This document shows, one piece after another, positions 28,760-37,904 of a stretch of 64,000 bases of DNA. The translations under genes were made by a program, and so were the position numbers. The notes under the pieces are model-generated. The model did no database searches. It saw only the letters and a program-made list of their open reading frames with translations, and had not been told where the DNA came from. Every line of letters starts with the position of its first letter. The stretch's first letter is position 1. Source of the stretch: Hyphomicrobiaceae bacterium (GTDB lineage Bacteria > Pseudomonadota > Alphaproteobacteria > Rhizobiales > Devosiaceae); the NCBI GenBank assembly GCA_020638065.1, contig JACKJG010000002.1, positions 256,669 to 320,668 of the forward strand, given 5' to 3'.

Positions 28760-29923
28760 TCACGCGCCAAACATGGATCTGACGTCCTCGAGTATGAGGT
28801 TCTCGCGGCCGATCCCCTCGACGGTGGTGACACCGCAGAGTCCCATGGTTTTTTCGAGTTCGCTTTGCAGGATTTCCAGCGCCAGCGTCACCCCGCGCGC
28901 GCCGAGGGCTCCGAGCCCGTACATCATGCTGCGGCCTATGTAGGTGCCTTTGGCGCCGAGCGCGATCGCCTTGAAAACGTCCTGCCCGGATTGAATGCCA
29001 CCATCCAGGTGCACCTCGGTCAGGTGCCCCACTTCCTGCACCACGGCCGAAAGGGCGCTTATCGAAGAGATCGCGCCGTCCAACTGGCGGCCGCCGTGGT
29101 TTGAAACTATGACGGCGTCCGCGCCGCACTTCACGGCCTCGGCCGCATCATTGGGGTCGAGCACCCCCTTGACGATCAACTTGCCCCGCCAACGGTCCCG
29201 TATCCGTTGGACATCGGACCAGTTGAGCGAAGGGTCGTATTGTTTGTCAGTCCAGTCCGATAGCGAGTCGAGATTATCGAGGTTGGGCACGTGACCCACG
29301 AGATTTCCAAAACTGTGCCGCCGGGTCTGCATCATTCCCAGGCACCAGGCTGGCTTGGTCACAAGGTTCAGGACATTGCCCAGGGTTGGCCGGGGCGGCG
29401 ACGACAGACCATTGCGCGCATCCTTGTGGCGTTTGCTCGACAGAGGCAGGTCAAGCGTGACGACCAGCGCGGAGCAGTCCACCGCCGCCGCACGATCAAT
29501 TAGCCGGTCCACGAAATCGCGGTCCCGCATGGCGTAGAGCTGAAACCAGAATGGCGAGCTTACGTGACGGGCAACATCCTCGAGAGAACAGATGCTCACC
29601 GTCGACAGGGTGTAGCGAATTCCAAACTTTTCGGCGGCCTGGGCCGCGAGGATTTCGCCATCCGGGTGCACCATGCCGGTCAGACCGGTAGGCGCGATCG
29701 CCAGCGGCATTGCAGAAGGTGTTCCCAGCATGCTGGAAGCGGTTGTGCGAGACGACACGTCGATAGCCACGCGCTGGCGCAAATGGATACGCTCAAAGTC
29801 GCTGCGGTTTTCCCGATAGGTCTGTTCACTCCAGGAGCCGCCGTCGACATATTCATAGAACATGCGGGGCACTCTTCGGCGCGCAAGAACCCTGAGGTCT
29901 TCAATGCAGGCGATTTGACGCAT
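28760..29923 (-). CDS. FMN-dependent alpha-hydroxyacid oxidase/dehydrogenase (LldD family)
   Basis: 387 residues. FMN-site pieces are Tyr23 in MFYEYVDGGSW, FQLYAMRDRDFVDRL, the lysine in LIVKG (about 248), the catalytic-base histidine in VSNHGGRQLDG (about 275) and DGGIQSGQDVFKAIALGA. The family oxidises L-lactate, glycolate or mandelate to the 2-keto acid. In this regulon it would convert lactate released by C3-C3 cleavage of a diketo-deoxy sugar acid to pyruvate. It sits between the ABC ATPase and the lactonase genes, all leftward. Confidence 0.9.
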   Translation of the reverse strand: MRQIACIEDLRVLARRRVPRMFYEYVDGGSWSEQTYRENRSDFERIHLRQRVAIDVSSRTTASSMLGTPSAMPLAIAPTGLTGMVHPDGEILAAQAAEKFGIRYTLSTVSICSLEDVARHVSSPFWFQLYAMRDRDFVDRLIDRAAAVDCSALVVTLDLPLSSKRHKDARNGLSSPPRPTLGNVLNLVTKPAWCLGMMQTRRHSFGNLVGHVPNLDNLDSLSDWTDKQYDPSLNWSDVQRIRDRWRGKLIVKGVLDPNDAAEAVKCGADAVIVSNHGGRQLDGAISSISALSAVVQEVGHLTEVHLDGGIQSGQDVFKAIALGAKGTYIGRSMMYGLGALGARGVTLALEILQSELEKTMGLCGVTTVEGIGRENLILEDVRSMFGA

Positions 29924-30004
29924 TTTGAATCGCCTTCAAGATATTCTTGCTGAACGCGATCTTTCGACCACAGTTCAAACCAAATAATGCAATGGACACG
30001 GTGC

Positions 30005-30913
30005 TCATTGGGAATCAGCCCCGTTCAGGCCAAACAGGTTTTCTCGCTTGCCCGTTACGCCGCAGCGCATGGCGAACAATCCACCGGCCTGCGGACTCTT
30101 GAGATAGTCGGCGCTCGTGAAGTCAACGGTCGCCGAAGTGATGAGCATCTGATCGAGATTTTCGCCGCCAAAAGTGACGGATGACGGGCGTCGCACCGGC
30201 ATTTGAATGCGTTCAAGCTCTTCGCCTTCCTGCGAAAGCTTGATCAGGCACCAACCGTCCCACATGGCACTCCAGATATTGTCGTCCGCGTCGATGGTCA
30301 GTCCATCCGGTCCGCCGTCTTCGGGTTCAAATCGATGAATGGTTCTGCGATTTGTTGCTGTGCCCGCAGCGACGTCGAAATCAAACGCGTATGTTGAAGC
30401 TGCGACAGTGTCGCTGAAGATCATGGACTTGTTGTCAGTCGTCCAACCGATCCCGTTGGGCAGCAGGTACTCGCCAAAATAGGTCACGGTGCCATCGGGA
30501 TCGATGCGGTGGAGCCCACCCCCGTCAAAGCGCTCTGGTCCCAGAAAATCATCCAGCATCGTGCCGACCCAGAGCCGGCCTGCCGCATCGACCTTGCCAT
30601 CGTTGAAGCGCTGCCCGGGGCGGCCAGCACTCAGGTCCGCCAACAAGGTGAAATCGCCTGTCGCCAGGTCCATCTGTGAAACCGTCAGACCGGCTGCGAC
30701 CAGCAAAGTGTCGGGCTGGCTGGTCAGCGCAACACATCCGATGCGCTCCGATGTCGCCCATTGGCCGGTTTGCCGCCCGGTTTTCAGGTTATGCCGGAAA
30801 ATTTGCTGACGACGAATGTCGATCCAGAACAGGTCCCCGGTCCGCCAGTCCCACAAGGGTCCTTCGCCGAGAATGGCATTGGCTTGTTGAATACATTCCA
30901 CGTGGCTTGCCAT
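30005..30913 (-). CDS. SMP-30/gluconolactonase-family lactonase
   Basis: 302 residues, six-bladed beta-propeller family. Metal ligands can be placed at Glu17 in ILGEGPLWDW, the asparagine in LPNGIGWTTDNKSMIF (about 149) and the aspartate in GPDGLTIDADDNIW (about 199). It hydrolyses sugar lactones to aldonates, the step between a C1 sugar dehydrogenase and the dehydratase. Divergent from the SDR at 31046, with operator site D between them. Confidence 0.9.
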   Translation of the reverse strand: MASHVECIQQANAILGEGPLWDWRTGDLFWIDIRRQQIFRHNLKTGRQTGQWATSERIGCVALTSQPDTLLVAAGLTVSQMDLATGDFTLLADLSAGRPGQRFNDGKVDAAGRLWVGTMLDDFLGPERFDGGGLHRIDPDGTVTYFGEYLLPNGIGWTTDNKSMIFSDTVAASTYAFDFDVAAGTATNRRTIHRFEPEDGGPDGLTIDADDNIWSAMWDGWCLIKLSQEGEELERIQMPVRRPSSVTFGGENLDQMLITSATVDFTSADYLKSPQAGGLFAMRCGVTGKRENLFGLNGADSQ

Positions 30914-30945
30914 TCCCGGGCTGCCCTCCTCTCCGGTCTGCTTGT

Positions 30946-30963
30946 CAGGTGACCTAACCTATG
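30946..30963. promoter_or_regulatory. Operator site D of the sugar-acid regulon
   Basis: AGGTGACCTAACC sits in the divergent region between the lactonase and the SDR/GntR pair. It differs by one base from AGGTGACCTGACC (site C) upstream of the binding-protein gene. Both contain GGT-N6-ACC. Placement upstream of the regulator's own operon suggests autoregulation. Confidence 0.5.
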
Positions 30964-31045
30964 TTAGAGCCTGTTTTGTGTCAACAAGTTACCTATCGCA
31001 GGGCGCCAACACCGGGCTATGATGCGGTGGTACAGCGGAGGTGCC

Positions 31046-31825
31046 ATGGTTGAAGATATGAAGGGCAAGATCGCAGTCGTTTCCGGCAGCGCGGGCATCG
31101 GGCTGGGATGCGCTCTGCGGCTGGCGCAGGCCGGCGCCCGCGTCCACCTGTGCGGTAATGACCCAAAGCATAACGAAACAGCCGCGGAAAAGACGTCAGG
31201 GCTTGATGTGCGGATGCACCTGCTCGACGTCAGCGAAGATCAGCAGGTCAGCGACCTGGCACAGCAGGTGGCGGAAGCGGACGGCGGCATCAATGCGCTC
31301 GTGAATGTCGCGGCGATACAGCCTTACGGAAACATTGAGACCACCCGTCCTTCGGACTGGGACCGTACGTTGAATGTCAATCTGCGGTCATGTTATCTGA
31401 TGTCACACTATTTCTATCCACTCCTCAAGGGCAGGAGCGACGCGTCAATCGTGCACATGGCCTCGGTTCAGGGACACGCCAACCAGCGAAACGTTCTGGC
31501 GTACGCCACTTCCAAGGGCGCCATACATGCGCTAACCCGCGCCATGGCTGTCGATTGTGCACATGACGGCGTGAAGGTGAATTCGGTCTCACCCGGCTCC
31601 ATCAGAACGCCGCTTCTGGAATTCGCGGCGGAATCACTGACTCCTCATGGAGGAACGATGGAAGAGACGCTCGCAGGCTTCGGCAAAAGTCATCCCATCG
31701 GGCGGGTCGGGACAGTCGAAGAAGTGGCGGAACTTGTGGCCTTCCTGGTGGGGCCCCGATCCGGGTTCTGCACGGGTGGCGACTATCCGGTCGATGGCGG
31801 ACTGAGAGCACAGTTGGGCGTTTGA
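31046..31825 (+). CDS. SDR oxidoreductase of the sugar-acid regulon
   Basis: About 259 residues, classical SDR with GSAGIGLG (about 14-21), NVAA in place of NNAG, catalytic YATSK and the ending GDYPVDGG. Likely a sugar 1-dehydrogenase or aldonate dehydrogenase; no finer call is possible from motifs. ATG 31046 follows GGAGG at a short four-base spacing. First gene of a rightward pair with the GntR regulator, 46 bases before it. Confidence 0.85.
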   Translation: MVEDMKGKIAVVSGSAGIGLGCALRLAQAGARVHLCGNDPKHNETAAEKTSGLDVRMHLLDVSEDQQVSDLAQQVAEADGGINALVNVAAIQPYGNIETTRPSDWDRTLNVNLRSCYLMSHYFYPLLKGRSDASIVHMASVQGHANQRNVLAYATSKGAIHALTRAMAVDCAHDGVKVNSVSPGSIRTPLLEFAAESLTPHGGTMEETLAGFGKSHPIGRVGTVEEVAELVAFLVGPRSGFCTGGDYPVDGGLRAQLGV

Positions 31826-31871
31826 GTGATTTGACCCGATAGAGATAATTTTCGAGCTGAGTGAGGATACA

Positions 31872-32570
31872 ATGGCAGTTGCAACAACCAAGCTGACGCG
31901 ACAGGGCCTGCCATCGCAGGTAGCCAACCATGTACGTGATCAAATCGTGCAGGGAACGCTTGTGCCGGGAGACAGGCTCCCCACCGAACGGGAAATGGCT
32001 GAACAGCATGGCGTCAGCCGCGCGGTCATTCGCGAGGCGGTTGCCAAGCTGATCCATGAAGGTCTGGTGAATTCGCGGCAAGGCGTTGGTGCATTCGTGG
32101 CTTCACCGGAATCAGCCACAGCACTCGTGCTCGACCCGGGCAGTTTTGCCGAGCCCAAGGACTTCAAGCACCTTTATGAACTGCGACTGGTGTTGGAAAG
32201 CGGTGCGGCGGAACTGGCGGCGCAGAACTGCAACAACGATGATCTGGCAGCGATTGAGGCTGCCATCGATTCAATGAGAAGCGTGCAAGACTCCCACGAA
32301 ATCTACGTTCACCACGATATTGCCTTTCACCGTACGGTGGCCGCCGCCAGCAAAAACCCGTTCGTGTCGATGTTCATCTCATTCGTCGACCGGAAGCTGC
32401 AGGAAAGCATTTACGTGGCTTTGCGCAAACTTGACTTCGAAGCGACAACCGAGATCTCCATCGCTGAACACCGCACCATCTTCGACGCCATTCGCGCCCG
32501 GGATCCGAATGCGGCTTCCGCTGCCATGCGCTCGCACCTGAACAACTCATCGCGACGGTTGGGTCTCTGA
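31872..32570 (+). CDS. GntR-family regulator, FCD (FadR) subfamily
   Basis: 232 residues. The winged helix-turn-helix covers about 10-80 (PGDRLPTEREMAEQHGVSRAVIREAV); the FCD all-helical ligand domain covers about 90-230, with metal-binding histidines in HHDIAFHRTV, AEHRTIFDAI and SHLNNS. Regulators of this type repress uronate and aldonate catabolism genes and release DNA on binding the sugar acid. Four GGT..ACC sites (A-D) at the surrounding promoters are its likely targets. Its stop converges on the permease gene with a 10-base gap. Confidence 0.9.
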   Translation: MAVATTKLTRQGLPSQVANHVRDQIVQGTLVPGDRLPTEREMAEQHGVSRAVIREAVAKLIHEGLVNSRQGVGAFVASPESATALVLDPGSFAEPKDFKHLYELRLVLESGAAELAAQNCNNDDLAAIEAAIDSMRSVQDSHEIYVHHDIAFHRTVAAASKNPFVSMFISFVDRKLQESIYVALRKLDFEATTEISIAEHRTIFDAIRARDPNAASAAMRSHLNNSSRRLGL

Positions 32571-32580
32571 TCCAGACCAA

Positions 32581-33417
32581 CTAGCTTTTGATCGCGCCGG
32601 CTGTCATTCCCGAGATGAACTGGCGCTGCAGGATCAAGAACAGCAATACGGGAATGATACTCACCATCACAGATCCGGCCGCCAGTCCCGTGAAGTCGAA
32701 ACTGTACTGTGTCTGGAGCTGTCTCAGTCCCTGATTGACCACGCCGATTCCTTCAGTGCGCATCATGGTTGTGGCCACGATGAACTCGTGGAACACGGCC
32801 ACCACGGTCAGTACCGCGACCGCTCCGACGCCCGGCAGGGCAAGAGGCAGAACGATACGCCAGATAATTCCAGGTCGGGAGCACCCATCGATCAGCGCGG
32901 CCTCTTCGATCTCACTTGGCAAAGCAAGAATGTAGGCGCGCATCAGCCAGACGGCCAAAGGCAGGCTGGAGGCCGAATAGATGATGACAAGGGAAATCGG
33001 ATTGTTGATCATCCTTAGCGCGCTGAAGGCCTGATAGATGGCAACCAGGTTCACAAGCCCCGGTATCGTCAGCGAAAACATGAAAAGGAACAAAACTGGC
33101 CCGCGCCCCAGGAACTTGAAGCGGGCAAGCGCATAACCCGTCACGAACCCGAAAGGCAAGACGATGGCGCAGGTGGCCAGTGCAATCAGCGTGGTGCTGA
33201 TCGTGTAGGACAGCAGCGACCCCTGAACGAAGGCGCGTTGGAAGTTTTCCACGGTGAAGGCCGAAGGGTCGATGGTGCTGGAAAACACGTACTGTTCCGG
33301 TTGCAGCGACTTGAGCACGATCCAGACCATGGGCAACAGGAACATGGTCACCACTGCGAACCAGGTGAACCATGTGGTCAGGTCAATGCGTGAGCGGCGC
33401 TTGATTGCGGTGGTCAA
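32581..33417 (-). CDS. Sugar ABC transporter permease (MalG type)
   Basis: 278 residues with six membrane helices and the EAA loop EIEEAALIDGCSRPGIIWRI near residue 190, which docks the ATPase. The first helix follows a basic N-terminus (KRRSRID). Its start overlaps the stop of the partner permease by four bases. Together with the genes at 33414, 36537 and 27608 it makes a complete CUT1 importer. Confidence 0.93.
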   Translation of the reverse strand: MTTAIKRRSRIDLTTWFTWFAVVTMFLLPMVWIVLKSLQPEQYVFSSTIDPSAFTVENFQRAFVQGSLLSYTISTTLIALATCAIVLPFGFVTGYALARFKFLGRGPVLFLFMFSLTIPGLVNLVAIYQAFSALRMINNPISLVIIYSASSLPLAVWLMRAYILALPSEIEEAALIDGCSRPGIIWRIVLPLALPGVGAVAVLTVVAVFHEFIVATTMMRTEGIGVVNQGLRQLQTQYSFDFTGLAAGSVMVSIIPVLLFLILQRQFISGMTAGAIKS

Positions 33418-34313
33418 TTTTGAGCTCCCCGGCCGCGCTGCAGCAGAATGAACAGCCCCATCGCCACCACGTTGACAACGGACATCAGGATGGCAATCGC
33501 CGATCCGTAGCCGATGTGAAAATACAGGAAAGAGTGCTGGTACATGTAGAGCGCCGTCGTCGTTGTTGCGTCGATCGGGCCGCCCCCTGTCAGCGCAATG
33601 ATGATGGTCACAAGGTTGAAATTCCCGATCAGCAGCAGAATGGAGACAACCAGCAATGTCGGGCTGACCAATGGAAGTGTAATGAGCCAGACCATGCGCC
33701 AGCCCGGGGCACCGTCAACGCGCGCCGCTTCGTACAGCGACTCATCGATCGACTGCAGGCTGGCCAGAACCATCACCATGGCAAAGCCGATGCTGCGCCA
33801 ACATTCGACAAGGATCAGCGCAACCATGGAGCCGGTGGCCGTGCGCAGAGGACCGCCGGTGATAAACCCGATCGGTGCATCGGGCTGCAACAGGATCATC
33901 CAGAACACACCGGTGGCTAATTCACTGATCACCCAGGGCACCACGATAATGGCCCTGAGCACTCCCTGCCCCCGAATCTTGCGGTTTACAGCCACCGCCA
34001 ACAGAAAGCCCAGAGCGGTGGAAATGAACGTGACGCTCAAAACGAAAACCGTTGAGCGGAAAAACGCTCCGATCAAATCAGCGTCGGCAAAAGCACGCAG
34101 GTAGTTGGCAAAGCCGATGAACGAGACCACACGCCGACCGATGTCCCAGTCTGTCAAACTGGCAACACCTGTGAACATCAAGCTGAGTACCGTGAAGGCG
34201 CCGACCAGTAAGCCGGCCGGCAGGATCAACAAATAAGGAAACAGGTCCGCCCGCTTGCGCCGCAGCGGAACGTTTTCGGCAGAGCCGATTGCCGTGATGG
34301 CCACTAGGTCCAC
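33414..34313 (-). CDS. Sugar ABC transporter permease (MalF type)
   Basis: About 299 residues, six membrane helices, EAA loop YEAARVDGAPGWRMVWLI near residue 200. The annotated start is a GTG overlapping the end of the glycosidase gene by ten bases; another GTG three codons later is possible. Part of the leftward operon binding protein - glycosidase - permease - permease. Confidence 0.92.
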   Translation of the reverse strand: MDLVAITAIGSAENVPLRRKRADLFPYLLILPAGLLVGAFTVLSLMFTGVASLTDWDIGRRVVSFIGFANYLRAFADADLIGAFFRSTVFVLSVTFISTALGFLLAVAVNRKIRGQGVLRAIIVVPWVISELATGVFWMILLQPDAPIGFITGGPLRTATGSMVALILVECWRSIGFAMVMVLASLQSIDESLYEAARVDGAPGWRMVWLITLPLVSPTLLVVSILLLIGNFNLVTIIIALTGGGPIDATTTTALYMYQHSFLYFHIGYGSAIAILMSVVNVVAMGLFILLQRGRGAQN

Positions 34314-36529
34314 TCCAGTTCAAACACGTGAGCCGAAAGGGCGGGCAAGTCTGCTGTCAGATGCAATTCGCCTGCTCTGACTGTGACGCCCTGCCGCTCA
34401 TATGTCAGACCATCAGGCAAGCCCAGGTCAATCGCCTTGAAGGTGCGTGCGACACTTTTGTCGTCAGAAGACATGTTGAAAAGAACGATGACGGCAGATT
34501 TTTCCTCGTCCAGCACATGGCCGTGGGCATCAAGATCCAGCCCCGCAAACCGGCCGCGACTAAAGTGCGGTTTCAGCCGCATGTAGGTCTTCATGGCCGC
34601 AACATGGCTGTCCCAAATCGCGTCGCCGGGCTTCAGACCGCCAATGCCGAGATGCCGGCAGTTCGAAGCGTACCACCAGAACGCGAGCGCGTTGTCGTTG
34701 TCGAAGCGAAGATTGACATGGAGATACAGCGGTATGTCGTAGGCAAGATTGTACTCATAAAGAGACAAAGCCTTGCCAGACAAAAGATCAAGGAACGAGT
34801 TCCACATGAACTCAAACCCCCAGTGTTCGTCGAAGGTCGCCTCTTTGGTGCCGTGTCCGTAGTAAAGCGGCAGATAGTCCTGCCAGCCGGCCGTCACCGC
34901 GTCGTGCGCCTCGATGATCAAGTCGGGGAACTCGGACTTGATGCGTCGCATCACGTTCCCAAGGCCCTCGGCGTGTTCTTCAAGAGTGGCCGGAACGCTG
35001 TGGCCATGGTCCGGCGCAAAACAGGGTTCACACCATCCGTGCCGCCACTTGTCGCCCGTGGTGCCGGGTAACGCATATTCACAGAAGTCGAACATGAAAA
35101 AGCTCACTCCCGACTTCGCCAGCGCCAGGAGCCGCTCTGTTTTCACGTCCTGCCATGCATGCGAAGCGCAACAGGCATAGCCGCCGGTATACTGCCCCTT
35201 GTAGTGGAGCATGGTGCCATCCTCGGCGCGCCGATAGATGCGAGGGTCGTCCTGATCAGACTTGGCGTGCATCATCAGGTGCAGCGATAGGCTGAGGCCG
35301 TACTTGTCTTTTAGGGTATCGACAAAGTCAGTCACTTCGCCGAGCCGATCGGTGTCCCAAATCGAACTGCCCTCGAAAATGTCCCAGACGGGGTCGAAAT
35401 AGAATGCTTCTGCGCCCATCAGTTGTGCGCGGCGTGCCTCTTCCCAGAGCTCGGGCAGTTCCTGGAGCGGGGAGTTGGTCCCTCGCCAGCCCAGATTGTA
35501 AAGTTCGTTCCAGTGAACGGGCGGGTTGAACCCTTTCGGCACGATGTGTCCGTGCTCGCGCAGGTGCGCCCCGTAGGCGCGGTGACCTTCCTGCCAGTCG
35601 CCTTCGAATGGAAGTATCGTCGACGTACCAAAGCTGAATTCGCGATTGGCAGCGCTGATAACGACCGGCCGGCCCGGCGCCCCGTTGGTGCGCCCTGCCC
35701 CCAGAAATCTGAGGCAAATATCCCCCACGCTGGCCAGTTCAGTCAGACTGTCCATCTGCTCGGAAGTCGGGCGGGTATAAAATTCCCCATCGACAAGCGC
35801 AAACTCGATCAAATGCTGCGCATACTTGGAGAAGACAAAGCCGGCTTTGCCATTCTGCCAGCTCCAGGCTTCGGACTGCCGGTTTGGCAGGTCATTTCCC
35901 GCCCAATTGTCGGGCACCAGATCAGCAGTTGAGTAATCTTCTTTCAGCCAATCCTGGCCGTGACCGCGGCGGCGGCGAAACGGGATCGCGCCCAGCCGGA
36001 AAGTCTCCGCATGATCGACCCAGCGTGCTTCGGAGGCATCGAATAATTTCTTGCGGAAGCCGAAACGATAGTCGGCGACCTCATGCGTGTCATGGGCGTA
36101 GCGATGAACCAGCGAAATCTGTTCGTCAAAGCGATCCTTGTCCCTGAAGAGGGTGAAGCGGTGCTCAACGACAATATCTGTGGGTCCGGCGTCTCCGAAG
36201 TCGAGACGTCCGGCCACCTTGAGGGTGACGGCGTCCTCAACTTGCTCCTCAAGCGTCCACTCGAGCAGACGGGCCCGACGTGCTTTCTGAGGTCCCCCAC
36301 TAAAACCGTTTGTGCTGAATTCAGCCGAGGCCAGATCGACCTCATAGCAGTAGTCCTCGTCGGCCAACACATGGGCCGACTTGAGATGCACGAGGCTTGA
36401 TGGGTTTATGAAAGGGTCGATATCGACTTTGAGTTCGTAGAACTGATTATGGAATCTGATCTGATCGCGACCGGATTCCGACCGCGCCAGCTCAGCTGAC
36501 GCGATCGAATTGCTTGTGGAATTGGTCAT
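34304..36529 (-). CDS. Intracellular glycoside hydrolase, clan GH-D (GH36/GH27)-like
   Basis: About 741 residues with no signal peptide. An N-terminal beta-rich domain (to about 330) is followed by a TIM-barrel-like domain: YFDPVWDIFEGSS, GLSLSLHLMMHAKSD, and VSFFMFDFCEYALPG, where the Asp after MF is a candidate nucleophile. A C-terminal beta domain (about 640-741) completes it. The layout recalls alpha-galactosidase/melibiase relatives, but I cannot assign a family firmly. Lying between the binding-protein and permease genes, it probably hydrolyses the imported oligosaccharide. ATG 36529 is preceded by GAGGA. Confidence 0.6.
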   Translation of the reverse strand: MTNSTSNSIASAELARSESGRDQIRFHNQFYELKVDIDPFINPSSLVHLKSAHVLADEDYCYEVDLASAEFSTNGFSGGPQKARRARLLEWTLEEQVEDAVTLKVAGRLDFGDAGPTDIVVEHRFTLFRDKDRFDEQISLVHRYAHDTHEVADYRFGFRKKLFDASEARWVDHAETFRLGAIPFRRRRGHGQDWLKEDYSTADLVPDNWAGNDLPNRQSEAWSWQNGKAGFVFSKYAQHLIEFALVDGEFYTRPTSEQMDSLTELASVGDICLRFLGAGRTNGAPGRPVVISAANREFSFGTSTILPFEGDWQEGHRAYGAHLREHGHIVPKGFNPPVHWNELYNLGWRGTNSPLQELPELWEEARRAQLMGAEAFYFDPVWDIFEGSSIWDTDRLGEVTDFVDTLKDKYGLSLSLHLMMHAKSDQDDPRIYRRAEDGTMLHYKGQYTGGYACCASHAWQDVKTERLLALAKSGVSFFMFDFCEYALPGTTGDKWRHGWCEPCFAPDHGHSVPATLEEHAEGLGNVMRRIKSEFPDLIIEAHDAVTAGWQDYLPLYYGHGTKEATFDEHWGFEFMWNSFLDLLSGKALSLYEYNLAYDIPLYLHVNLRFDNDNALAFWWYASNCRHLGIGGLKPGDAIWDSHVAAMKTYMRLKPHFSRGRFAGLDLDAHGHVLDEEKSAVIVLFNMSSDDKSVARTFKAIDLGLPDGLTYERQGVTVRAGELHLTADLPALSAHVFELEWT

Positions 36530-36536
36530 CAAGTCC

Positions 36537-37904
36537 TCAGACGGCCTGTGAGTTGTAGGTCGATTCAGCGGCGGTCAGGGCTTCTTCGGCCGTCTGCTGG
36601 CCGGTCAGGAACCGCTGGAAGGCGGTTGTCATCTGATCGAACAACAGACCTGCATCGGAAGCCGGCGGCATGCCGCGTCCTGCCTCTGCAGCATATGCCG
36701 CCTGGAACCGCCAGTCGTCTGCCTTGTTCTGGGCAGCTGCGGACTGGTTGGCGCTCGGGCGTGTCGGCAATTGACCGTCCATGAACTCAACGACGATAGC
36801 CTGACTTTCGGCGCTCGATACGTGCAGCGCGAACTCCGCTGCCAGTTCCTGGTGCGCATCATCTACACCGGTCCGTGCCGGCAGGTTGAACGACCAGAAG
36901 CCGGAGAGCGTGGCGTCCGGTGAATCTGCGGTGGGCCGCGGAGTCCGGAAGTAGCCCAGATCGTCGCCGGCACCGGCGGACTTGAGGGTCGCCATCACCC
37001 AGCCGCCGTTCTTTTGCACCGCGTTCTTCTTGCTTGAGAACAAATCATTGAAAGCACCACTGTTCGGCAGAGCGATCAAATCCGGGCTCGCCACTTCAGC
37101 GACATTCATCAAGTCATTGTAATAGTTGAAAACTTCAACCATCTCTGGCGAGTTGAGCGCGGCGCGGCCCTCGGCATCGAGCACGTCACCGCCGAGCATC
37201 CAGAGTTGCGACATGATGGACTGCGTGGGGGTGTGGACCGAGTTGCTTGCAAAGAAAGAGTAAGGGCTTTCCATGCCGCTCTCCTTGAGCGCCAGCAACT
37301 GGGCGCGGAACTCATCCCAGGTCGATGCCGGGGCGTCCAGACCCGCGTCGGCGTAGGACGACTTCCAGTAATATTCGTGACGACAGTCCGTCATCCACGG
37401 CAGCGCATAGATGCTGCCGTCAAAAGAGGCGATACCGCGCAAAAGATGCTGGTTGTAGTCATCCCAATTGCCACCGTCGAACTGGTCGTAGGCCAGCAAG
37501 AGACCGCCGCCCGCCAGTTTCGGAATATTGAGGTCGTTGACCATAACAACGTCTGCTTCCGTTCCGCTCTGCGCGGCAAGAATCACATTCTGTGTGACCT
37601 GGTCCCAAGGCACTTCATCAAACTGCAGGGTGACTTCGGGGTGTTTTTCCTTCCAGTTCTGCAGGATGCCCCACGCGGCGCGCAAGTAGGTGCCATCGTT
37701 TTCCGGCTCAGTGGCCGCGGCAAGTGCGTCGGCAAACTTGAAGTCGGGTGTAGACATGATCTTCAGGGTGTTCTCCTGGGCCGACGCCATGCGGATACCG
37801 AAGCCCGATGCCAGCGCCAGGCTGGCGCCGCCAGCGGCGGCTCCCTTGAGAACCGACCGCCTGGTTAGTCCGGACTTTTCTGCTGCTTTGTGATTGATCG
37901 ACAT
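36537..37904 (-). CDS. Tat-exported sugar-binding protein of the ABC importer
   Basis: About 455 residues, extracellular solute-binding protein family 1. The N-terminus has a Tat signal (LTRRSVLKGAAAGGASLALA) with cleavage likely after ASA near residue 43. The mature part shows the family's VNDLNIPKLA and WMTDCRHEYYWKS regions. It captures the substrate in the periplasm for the permeases downstream. ATG 37904 follows GGAGGAG. Operator site C lies about 40 bases upstream. Confidence 0.92.
   Translation of the reverse strand: MSINHKAAEKSGLTRRSVLKGAAAGGASLALASGFGIRMASAQENTLKIMSTPDFKFADALAAATEPENDGTYLRAAWGILQNWKEKHPEVTLQFDEVPWDQVTQNVILAAQSGTEADVVMVNDLNIPKLAGGGLLLAYDQFDGGNWDDYNQHLLRGIASFDGSIYALPWMTDCRHEYYWKSSYADAGLDAPASTWDEFRAQLLALKESGMESPYSFFASNSVHTPTQSIMSQLWMLGGDVLDAEGRAALNSPEMVEVFNYYNDLMNVAEVASPDLIALPNSGAFNDLFSSKKNAVQKNGGWVMATLKSAGAGDDLGYFRTPRPTADSPDATLSGFWSFNLPARTGVDDAHQELAAEFALHVSSAESQAIVVEFMDGQLPTRPSANQSAAAQNKADDWRFQAAYAAEAGRGMPPASDAGLLFDQMTTAFQRFLTGQQTAEEALTAAESTYNSQAV

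Noticed and set aside
20118..37904. Sulfoquinovose Entner-Doudoroff-type pathway
   Set aside because: SDRs, lactonase and mutarotase would fit, but no GH31 sulfoquinovosidase or sulfolactaldehyde dehydrogenase is present, and a lactate-type oxidase argues for a 6-deoxy rather than 6-sulfo substrate.
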